Shown: one piece after another, positions 34,774-41,243 of the stretch | Layout: every line of letters begins with the position of its first letter | Position numbering within the stretch: the first letter of the stretch is position 1 | From: Prauserella muralis | GTDB lineage: Bacteria; Actinomycetota; Actinomycetes; Mycobacteriales; Pseudonocardiaceae | NCBI RefSeq assembly: GCF_003202285.1 | Contig: NZ_MASW01000001.1 | Coordinates: 124,001 to 188,000, forward strand | Length of the DNA stretch: 64,000 nucleotides | Reading direction: 5' to 3' | Made by a program: the position numbers and the translations under genes | Notes under the pieces: model-generated | Databases searched by the model: none | The model's input: the letters and a program-made list of their open reading frames with translations, nothing else | Told to the model about the DNA's origin: nothing

Positions 34774-35757
34774 GTGATCTTGGAGGACCCGATCAACCGT
34801 TCCCGCAGGCGACTGCTCCCCCTGCTCACCGCGTTGCTCGTGGTCACCGGGTGCTCGGTGTTCGGCTCCGACGAGCAACCACCCGCACCGGAACGCACCA
34901 CGCTGCGGGTGGGCGTCGGCAACGTCATCGAGACGGCGCCGCTGCGGATGGCCGTCGCCGCGGGCGAGTTCGCGGCCGGCGGGCTGCGCGTGGAGCTCGT
35001 GGAACAGGCCGACGAGGATGACGGCCTCGCCAAGCTGGCGGCCGGGGAGCTGGACGTCGTCTTCGGCAGGGACGCCGCGCTGTTCACGGCGGCGGCCACC
35101 GGCACGGCACTGCGGCTGCAGGGCGAGGCCTACACGGCGGGCACCGATTCCATGGCCCTCGTCACAGTGCCGTCCTCGGGCTACGAGGAGCCGAGCGAGC
35201 TGTCCGCGCCCACGATCGCCGTCGACCGCCAGGACGGCCTCGGCACGCTGACCACCGGCTCGGTCCTGCGCACCGCGGGGGTGGACCCGGAAACCGTGAC
35301 GTTCACCGAGCGCGCGCCGCAGGACATGGCGGCCGCGCTGGCCGGCGGCGAGGTGGACGCCGCCTGGATGGTCGAGCCGTACCTCACCGCGGCGCAGAAG
35401 GACCTGGGCGCGATCGTGCTCGCCGACTGCGCCAGGGGCGACACGCAGGACTTCCCGATGTCCGCCTACGCCAGCAGTGCCGAGTTCGCCGAGCGGAACC
35501 CGCGCACGCTGGCGCTGTTCCGCGAGCTGCTGGGCACGGCGCAACAGCGGGGCGCCGACGAGTCGGCCGTGCGGCGCGCGCTGCCCGGCCTCGCCGACAT
35601 CGACCCCACGACGGCGTCGCTGGTGTCGCTCGGCACCTACCCCACCTCGCTGAACGGCGTGCGGCTGCAGCGGGTGGCCGATCTCATGCACGGCTCCGGC
35701 CTGCTGGCCGAGCGCCTCGACGTGCAGAGCCTGCTGCCCAAGCCGGAACTGTCGTAG
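34774..35757 (+). CDS. Orphan substrate-binding lipoprotein, SsuA/THI5-like, paired with a CvnA-type kinase
   Basis: The 327-residue precursor has lipobox 'LVVTGC' (Cys27) and an NMT1/THI5-like fold: 'PLRMAVAAGEFAAGGLRVELVEQ', 'DMAAALAGGEVDAAWMVEPYLTAAQ', 'TQDFPMSAYASSAEFAERNPRTLALF'. It is clearly homologous to the ABC lipoprotein at 26072-27097 ('QRVADLM' near both C-termini), but no permease or ATPase follows; the next gene is the XPB helicase. That suggests a sensory rather than transport role. The start is uncertain: GTG at 34774 or TTG at 34780; no good RBS precedes either, so leaderless translation is possible. Confidence 0.9.
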   Translation: MILEDPINRSRRRLLPLLTALLVVTGCSVFGSDEQPPAPERTTLRVGVGNVIETAPLRMAVAAGEFAAGGLRVELVEQADEDDGLAKLAAGELDVVFGRDAALFTAAATGTALRLQGEAYTAGTDSMALVTVPSSGYEEPSELSAPTIAVDRQDGLGTLTTGSVLRTAGVDPETVTFTERAPQDMAAALAGGEVDAAWMVEPYLTAAQKDLGAIVLADCARGDTQDFPMSAYASSAEFAERNPRTLALFRELLGTAQQRGADESAVRRALPGLADIDPTTASLVSLGTYPTSLNGVRLQRVADLMHGSGLLAERLDVQSLLPKPELS

Positions 35758-35798
35758 CACCGGGCGCAAGGGGTTCGCCCGAGTGGGACACCAACGGA

Positions 35799-35850
35799 GC
35801 CCACGGTGCCCGCGGGCACGTCTGGTGTACCCAAGGTGCCCTTCGGCTCG
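35799..35850. repeat. Stem-loop intergenic element (family B, copy 2)
   Basis: This 52-nt segment matches the element at 4052-4103 at 42 positions by hand count, including the central GGTGTACCCA, but its arms pair less perfectly (GGTGCCC and GGTGCCC-type segments). It lies between the lipoprotein and XPB genes, which run in the same direction. The decay of pairing suggests an old copy. Confidence 0.75.
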
Positions 35851-35918
35851 GCGCAGGCGGGGGCACGGCTGCCTCACCACTGGGCCAGGCTCCGGGGAGG
35901 GAACGTATAAAGGAGGGC

Positions 35919-37565
35919 GTGAGTGATGGCCCTCTGATCGTCCAGTCCGACAAGACCGTGCTGCTCGAGGTCGACCACGAGCGCGCGGAGGACGCTCGCG
36001 TGGCGATCGCGCCGTTCGCGGAACTGGAACGCGCACCGGAGCACGTGCACACCTACCGGATCACGCCGCTGGCGCTGTGGAACGCGCGTGCCGCGGGCCA
36101 CGACGCGGAACAGGTGGTGGACGCGCTCACGACCCATTCGCGGTTCCCTGTCCCGCAGCCGCTGCTCATCGACGTCGTCGACACCATGGGCCGGTTCGGC
36201 AGGCTGCAGCTGCAGAACGATCCGGCGCACGGGCTGGTCATGTCGACCACCGACCGCGCCGTGCTCGAAGAGGTGCTGCGCAACAGGAAGATCAACCCGA
36301 TGCTGGGCGCCCGCATCGACGACGACACCGTGGTGGTGCACCCTTCCGAGCGCGGCAGGCTCAAGCAGGCGCTGGTGAAGGCGGGCTGGCCCGCGGAGGA
36401 CCTTGCCGGCTACGTCGACGGCGAGTCCCATCCGATGAGCCTGCGGGAGGACGGCTGGGCGCTGCGCGAGTACCAGCGCCAGGCCGCGAAGGCGTTCTGG
36501 GCGGGCGGCTCCGGTGTGGTCGTGCTGCCGTGCGGGGCGGGCAAGACGCTGGTCGGCGCCGCCGCGATGGCGCAGGCCGAGGCCACGACGCTGATCCTCG
36601 TGACCAACACCGTCGCGGGCAGGCAGTGGAAGCGCGAGCTCGTGGCCAGGACGTCACTGACCGAGGAGGAGATCGGGGAGTACTCCGGCGAGAAGAAGGA
36701 GATCCGCCCCGTCACCATCGCCACCTATCAGGTCATCACGCGCAAGAGCAAGGGCGAGTACCGGCACCTGGAGCTGTTCGACTCGCGCGACTGGGGGCTC
36801 GTCGTCTACGACGAGGTGCACCTGCTGCCCGCGCCCGTGTTCCGGATGACCGCCGACCTGCAGTCCCGGCGCAGGCTCGGCCTGACGGCGACGCTGGTGC
36901 GCGAGGACGGCAGGGAAGGCGACGTGTTCTCGCTGATCGGGCCGAAGCGCTACGACGTGCCCTGGCGCGACATCGAGGCGCAGGGCTGGATCGCGCCGGC
37001 GGAGTGCATCGAGGTGCGCGTGACGCTCACCGACGCCGAGCGGCTGAGCTACGCGACGGCCGAGAGCGACGAGCGATACCGCCTGGCCTCGACGGCGCAC
37101 ACCAAGACCGGCGTCGTGAAGTCGATCGTGGACAAGCACGCGGGCGAGCCGACCCTGGTGATCGGCGCGTATCTGGACCAGCTCGAGGAGCTGGGTGCCG
37201 AGCTCGACGCTCCGGTGATCCAGGGCTCGACGAAGAACAGGGAACGCGAGGCGCTGTTCGACGCCTTCCGCAAGGGTGAGATCGACAAGCTCGTGGTGTC
37301 GAAGGTCGCGAACTTCTCGATCGACCTGCCCGAGGCGGCCGTGGCCATCCAGGTGTCGGGCACGTTCGGCTCCCGCCAGGAGGAGGCCCAGCGACTCGGC
37401 AGGCTGCTGCGACCCAAGGCCGACGGCCGCCAGGCGCACTTCTACTCCGTCGTGTCCAGGGACACGCTGGACACCGACTACGCCGCGCACCGGCAGCGTT
37501 TCCTCGCCGAGCAGGGCTACGCGTACCGGATCGTCGACGCCGACGACCTCCTGCGCCCCCTCTGA
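35919..37565 (+). CDS. DNA repair helicase XPB (ERCC3-type, SF2)
   Basis: The 548-residue SF2 helicase has an N-terminal domain (1-170, 'GPLIVQSDKTVLLEV') typical of bacterial XPB. Motif I 'LPCGAGKTL' is near 203-210, motif II DEVH is near 297-300 ('LVVYDEVHLLP'), motif III is 'GLTATLVREDGREGDVF', and motif VI is in 'RQEEAQRLGRLLRPK'. It unwinds DNA 3'-5' and is likely to act in excision repair. GGAGG lies just 2 nt before the GTG at 35919, an unusually short gap, and a TATAAA lies upstream. In M. tuberculosis it neighbours the helicase-associated gene; here the two are separated by the 19.4-35.8 kb block. Confidence 0.96.
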   Translation: MSDGPLIVQSDKTVLLEVDHERAEDARVAIAPFAELERAPEHVHTYRITPLALWNARAAGHDAEQVVDALTTHSRFPVPQPLLIDVVDTMGRFGRLQLQNDPAHGLVMSTTDRAVLEEVLRNRKINPMLGARIDDDTVVVHPSERGRLKQALVKAGWPAEDLAGYVDGESHPMSLREDGWALREYQRQAAKAFWAGGSGVVVLPCGAGKTLVGAAAMAQAEATTLILVTNTVAGRQWKRELVARTSLTEEEIGEYSGEKKEIRPVTIATYQVITRKSKGEYRHLELFDSRDWGLVVYDEVHLLPAPVFRMTADLQSRRRLGLTATLVREDGREGDVFSLIGPKRYDVPWRDIEAQGWIAPAECIEVRVTLTDAERLSYATAESDERYRLASTAHTKTGVVKSIVDKHAGEPTLVIGAYLDQLEELGAELDAPVIQGSTKNREREALFDAFRKGEIDKLVVSKVANFSIDLPEAAVAIQVSGTFGSRQEEAQRLGRLLRPKADGRQAHFYSVVSRDTLDTDYAAHRQRFLAEQGYAYRIVDADDLLRPL

Positions 37566-37649
37566 CCGCGAGTCCTGCACTCAGGCCCGCGAGTCCTGCG
37601 CTCAGGTCCGCGAGTCCTGCACTCAGGTCCGCGAGTTCTGCGCTCGGGT
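37566..37649. repeat. Four tandem 21-bp repeats (family D)
   Basis: Units at 37566-37586, 37587-37607, 37608-37628 and 37629-37649 follow the pattern CCGCGAGTYCTGCRCTCRGG(T/C). Successive copies alternate A and G at the TGC(A/G)CTC position. Each unit contains GAGT...ACTC or GAGT...GCTC, a small hairpin with a 5-nt loop. They start directly at the XPB stop codon. Unit length equals seven codons, yet the repeats are intergenic and no start or RBS precedes them. Confidence 0.9.
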
Positions 37650-37741
37650 CGGGCGGCGCCGCAACCACGGATCAGCCCACCGCCACCCGACCGAGTGAAC
37701 CAGTACCGTCCCCTGTCCCGCGCCCGGAGAACTGTCGGACC

Positions 37742-37759
37742 CTCGAACTAGTGTTCGAG
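37742..37759. promoter_or_regulatory. LexA (SOS) box-like palindrome upstream of the DUF4253 gene
   Basis: CTCGAACTAGTGTTCGAG contains CGAAC-N4-GTTCG, the Gram-positive/actinobacterial LexA consensus, with both arms perfect to 7 bp. It ends 36 nt before the ATG of the DUF4253 gene, a typical operator distance. DNA damage induction of that gene is therefore predicted. Confidence 0.75.
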
Positions 37760-37795
37760 TCCGTTGATGGCCGCCTGTCTGGAAGGGGTTCGCTC

Positions 37796-38554
37796 ATGAC
37801 CGTGGTGCAGTTCCGCTCGCCCGATCCGTTGTCCCAGCTCACGCTGCCCGCAGGCCGCATGCGAGGGCGCATGTGGGTCTCGGACGAGGAGCTCGCCGTG
37901 CCCGAGTTGTACCTGGCGTGCGTCGCCGCCTATCCGCGCACCGGGCACTGGCCGGTGCTCATCCCCCGGGACGCCCGATTCGAGCTCACCGGGGAGGACT
38001 GGATCGAGGACCGGGGCTGGTTGCCGCCCGCCGCCGACGAGATCCACCTCAACGACCCGCGGGACACGCTCGCCGCATGGTGGCCGGAGCCGTGCTGCGA
38101 CGGGCACTGCCTCGATCCCTACGGCGCCGCCTTCCCCGGTCTCGCACGCAGGTCACCAAGCCGTGCCGACCCGCTCGCGGAGGCAGGCAACACCGGGTCG
38201 GTGATCGCGAGCCACGGGCAGTGCAGGCTCGGCCTGGTCGAAGCCGCCCGGCCCGCCGACGTACCGGCCGCGCTCGGCTGGCAGGGAATGCGCACGATGA
38301 CCGATCGGGTGGCCGCGCTGTCGGCGGTCCTGCGCAGCTGGGAGGAGCGCTTCGGCGCGGTGCTGATCGGGCTCGGTTTCGACACGCTGGACCTGTCGGT
38401 CGCCGCGCCGCCGAAGACCCGCGAGCGGTCGCTGGCCGTGGCGGCGGAACACCGTGCGTTCTGCCCGGACGAGTTCTCCGCCCAGCCGGGAACGCTCCGG
38501 GAGTTCGCAGCCGGGCTCACCGGGCGCCGCCTGTGGCGGTTCTGGTGGGACTGA
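37796..38554 (+). CDS. DUF4253-domain protein
   Basis: The 252-residue cytoplasmic protein ends in a DUF4253 domain: 'RPADVPAALGWQGMRTM', 'LSAVLRSWEERFGAVLIGLGFDTLDLSVAAPP', 'AAEHRAFCPDEFSAQPGTLREFAAGLTG' and 'WRFWWD'. The N-terminal half ('LTLPAGRMRGRMWV', 'LYLACVAAYPRTGHWPVLIP') holds conserved Trp/Pro positions and a 'CCDGHCLD' cluster that could bind metal. Function is unknown; the family is common in actinobacteria. GGAAGGGG precedes the ATG at 37796. A LexA-like box immediately upstream is the only functional clue and suggests a role under DNA damage. Confidence 0.87.
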   Translation: MTVVQFRSPDPLSQLTLPAGRMRGRMWVSDEELAVPELYLACVAAYPRTGHWPVLIPRDARFELTGEDWIEDRGWLPPAADEIHLNDPRDTLAAWWPEPCCDGHCLDPYGAAFPGLARRSPSRADPLAEAGNTGSVIASHGQCRLGLVEAARPADVPAALGWQGMRTMTDRVAALSAVLRSWEERFGAVLIGLGFDTLDLSVAAPPKTRERSLAVAAEHRAFCPDEFSAQPGTLREFAAGLTGRRLWRFWWD

Positions 38555-38676
38555 GCGCGGCGCCAGCAGCCCGGCAGGGCGGCGGCGCGTGCCGCAGAAT
38601 GATCGGTGCGGCGCAGTGAGCCGTTTTCACCGTGCGCCGGCCTGCGGGCAGGGGCCACACGGCCCGCCGGCCACAG

Positions 38677-39609
38677 GTGACGAAGCCCCAGCGCGCTCGG
38701 GAGGTGACCATTCCGCGGCAGGGCACGCAGCTTCGCGTCGGCACGTCGGGCTGGTTGTATCCGGCGTGGCGTGGCACCTTCTATCCGCGGGGGCTCGCGC
38801 ACCGCCGGGAGCTGGAGTACCTGTCCAGGCAGGTCAACAGCCTGGAGATCAACGGCTCCTTCTACTCGCTGCAGCGGCCCGAGCGCTATCGGGGCTGGTT
38901 CGAGCAGACGCCGGACGACTTCGTGTTCTCGGTCAAGGGTGGCCGCTTCATCACGCACATGAAGCAGCTCCGCGGAGTCGAGGCGGCGCTGGCGAACTTC
39001 TTCGCCTCCGGCGTGCTCGCGCTGGGCCACAAGCTGGGGCCGGTGCTGTGGCAGCTGCCGCCGAGGCTGAGGTTCGATCCCGAGCGGCTCTCCGGGTTCT
39101 TCGCGATCCTGCCGCGCAGCACCGCCGAAGCCGCTGAGCTGGCGAGACACCACGACGACAAGCTGACGTTCGAGCCGTACCTGCACACCGGCGGCGACCG
39201 GCCCATCCGGCACGCGCTGGAGGTGCGCCACCCCAGCTTCGCGACGCCCGACTGTGTCCGCCTGCTGCGCGAACACGACATCGCCCTCGTCGTGGCGGAC
39301 ACGGCCGGAACCTGGCCCTATCTGGAGGAGGTGACGTCCGACTTCGTCTACGTCCGTCTGCACGGCGACCAGGAGCTGTACGCCAGTGGCTACACCGATG
39401 CGGCCCTGCGGAACTGGACGGCGCGAATCGCGGCGTGGAATGCGGGCGAGAGTCCGGTCACCACGCGCACGGTGGCGGAGCCCGCATCACGGCGGCCCCG
39501 CGACGTGTTCGTCTACTTCGACAACGACATGAAGGTGAAGGCACCCGGCGACGCCATCACGCTGGCTCGTTTCCTGGGCCTGCGTGACGCGGCACCGGAT
39601 GCTGGTTGA
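38677..39609 (+). CDS. DUF72 (YecE-like) protein
   Basis: The ~310-residue protein is a TIM-barrel DUF72 member: 'LRVGTSGWLYPAWRGTFYP', 'VNSLEINGSFYSLQRPERYRGWFEQTPDDFVFSVKGGRFITHMKQL', 'GPVLWQLPPRLRFD', 'ALEVRHPSF' and near the end 'DVFVYFDNDMKVKAPGDA'. Function is unknown; structures resemble endonuclease IV-like barrels. The start is uncertain: GTG at 38677 and GTG at 38704 are both in frame, and the GGGAGG before 38704 abuts the codon too closely. It lies in the same direction after the DUF4253 gene, and is convergent with the DJ-1-like gene. Confidence 0.9.
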   Translation: MTKPQRAREVTIPRQGTQLRVGTSGWLYPAWRGTFYPRGLAHRRELEYLSRQVNSLEINGSFYSLQRPERYRGWFEQTPDDFVFSVKGGRFITHMKQLRGVEAALANFFASGVLALGHKLGPVLWQLPPRLRFDPERLSGFFAILPRSTAEAAELARHHDDKLTFEPYLHTGGDRPIRHALEVRHPSFATPDCVRLLREHDIALVVADTAGTWPYLEEVTSDFVYVRLHGDQELYASGYTDAALRNWTARIAAWNAGESPVTTRTVAEPASRRPRDVFVYFDNDMKVKAPGDAITLARFLGLRDAAPDAG

Positions 39610-39620
39610 CCGGCGGAGGC

Positions 39621-40193
39621 TCAGGCGCTGCTGGCCTGCCCGGCGTGGGCGCCCTCGGCGATCTCCTCCACCAGCTTGTCGCAGAAGGCGGGCAGGTCGT
39701 CCGGTTTGCGGCTGGAGACCAGGCCCTGGTCCACGACCACCTGCTCGTCGACCCACTCGGCACCGGCGTTGCGGAGGTCGGTCTGCAGGCTCGGCCAGGA
39801 GGTGAGCCTGCGGCCCCTCACGACGTCGGCCTCGATGAGGGTCCACGGGCCGTGGCAGATCACGGCGACGGGCTTCTGCTTGGCGAAGAACTCGCCGACG
39901 AAACGCACGGTGTTCGGGTTGGTGCGCAGCAGGTCGGGGTTGGCGACCCCGCCGGGCAGCACCAGCCCGTCGTAGTCGTCCACCGAGGCCTCGGCGACCA
40001 CCTTGTCCACCGGGAACGTGTCACCCTTGTCGAGGTGGTTGAAGGCCTGGATGCTGCCGGGCTGGAACGAGATGAGCTCCGGCTGTCCACCTGCCTCCTT
40101 CACGGCCTTCCAGGGCTCCGTCAGCTCGACCTGCTCGGTGCCCTCCGGTGCCACCACGAAGGCGACCCGACGACCCGTGAGTGTCTCGGCCAC
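39621..40193 (-). CDS. DJ-1/PfpI-family (type 1 glutamine amidotransferase-like) stress protein
   Basis: The 190-residue protein has the PfpI/YhbO fold: 'RVAFVVAPEGTEQVELTEPWKAVKEAGGQPELIS', 'YDGLVLPGGVANPDLLR', the nucleophile elbow 'VAVICHGPWTLIEADVVRGRRLTSW' with catalytic Cys-His, and 'VVDQGLVSSRKPDDLPAFCDKLVEE'. Family members act as glyoxalases/deglycases or chaperones in general stress. GTG at 40193 is favoured since GGAG lies 8 nt upstream; GTG at 40199 would leave only 2 nt. It is convergent with DUF72 and divergent from menC. Confidence 0.93.
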   Translation of the reverse strand: MAETLTGRRVAFVVAPEGTEQVELTEPWKAVKEAGGQPELISFQPGSIQAFNHLDKGDTFPVDKVVAEASVDDYDGLVLPGGVANPDLLRTNPNTVRFVGEFFAKQKPVAVICHGPWTLIEADVVRGRRLTSWPSLQTDLRNAGAEWVDEQVVVDQGLVSSRKPDDLPAFCDKLVEEIAEGAHAGQASSA

Positions 40194-40276
40194 GTTCACC
40201 ACTCCTCTCGCTCTGCTGTTCACTCCGGGCCTACCCAGCGGGCACCGGGCGCGAAACGCGGCGGCATGGCGGGACA

Positions 40277-41239
40277 ATGGTGGCCGTGACCACGCCCCTC
40301 GTCTACGCCATCCCACTGCGCACCCGGTTCCGGGGCATCACCGTCCGGGAGGGGGTGCTGCTGAAGGGCGCGGCGGGCTGGGGTGAGTTCTGCCCGTTCG
40401 CCGACTACGCCGACGCGGAGTGCGTGCCGTGGCTGGCGTCCGCGATGGAGGCCGCCGACCAGGGCTGGCCGGAGCCGGTGCGCGACCGGGTCGAGGTCAA
40501 CACGACCGTGCCGGTGGTGGCACCGGACCGCGCCCACGAGCTGGTCGCCGCCTCCGGCTGCCGCACCGCGAAGGTCAAGGTGGCCGACCCAGGATCGTCG
40601 CTTGTGGACGATTGTGAGCGGGTGGCCGCGGTCCGTGACGCGCTCGGTCCCGGCGGTGCCGTCCGGGTGGACGCCAACGGCGCCTGGGACGTCGACACGG
40701 CCGTCGCCGCCATCGGCGAGCTGGACCGTGCCGCGGGAGGACTGGAGTACGTCGAGCAGCCGTGCCCGTCCATCGACGAGCTGGCGCGCGTCCGGCGGAA
40801 GGTGGACGTACGGGTGGCCGCCGACGAGTCGATCCGCAGGGCGGAGGATCCCCTTCGGGTCGCCGTGGCCGGGGCGGCGGACGTCGCCGTGCTGAAGGCG
40901 GCACCGCTCGGCGGCGTCCGGCGGGCGCTGCGGGTCGCCGAGGCCTGCGGGCTGCCGTGCGTGGTCTCCTCCGCCGTGGAGACGAGCGTGGGCCTCGCCG
41001 CGGAACTGGCACTGGCCGCCGCGCTGCCGTCACTGGACTTCGCGTGCGGCCTCGGCACGATGTCGCTGCTCACCACCGACGTGACAACCCACTCGCTGTC
41101 CTCTATGGACGGTCACCTGCCGGTGCCGGGCCGGGCACCGGAACCGGACCTCGCCCCCGCCGTACAGGCAGGCGACGAGACCCGGGACCGGTGGCTGGCC
41201 AGGCTCGACCGGGTACGCGCGATCGCGGAGCGGATCTAG
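40277..41239 (+). CDS. menC: o-Succinylbenzoate synthase
   Basis: The 320-residue enolase-superfamily enzyme dehydrates SHCHC to o-succinylbenzoate in menaquinone synthesis. Markers are 'AIPLRTRFRGITVREGVLL', 'GWGEFCPFADY', the catalytic Lys region 'CRTAKVKVAD', metal ligands in 'VRVDANGAWDVD', 'LEYVEQPC' and 'VAADESI', and the second Lys in 'VAVLKAAPLGGV'. No other men gene is in the window. The start ATG at 40277 has only a weak site; GTG codons at 40280 and 40286 are alternatives. It is convergent with the CoxL-like gene, 4 nt apart. Confidence 0.92.
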   Translation: MVAVTTPLVYAIPLRTRFRGITVREGVLLKGAAGWGEFCPFADYADAECVPWLASAMEAADQGWPEPVRDRVEVNTTVPVVAPDRAHELVAASGCRTAKVKVADPGSSLVDDCERVAAVRDALGPGGAVRVDANGAWDVDTAVAAIGELDRAAGGLEYVEQPCPSIDELARVRRKVDVRVAADESIRRAEDPLRVAVAGAADVAVLKAAPLGGVRRALRVAEACGLPCVVSSAVETSVGLAAELALAAALPSLDFACGLGTMSLLTTDVTTHSLSSMDGHLPVPGRAPEPDLAPAVQAGDETRDRWLARLDRVRAIAERI

Positions 41240-41243
41240 GAAC

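Noticed and set aside
37566-37649. CRISPR-like array
   Set aside because: The four 21-bp repeats are contiguous with no unique spacers, and there are no cas genes.
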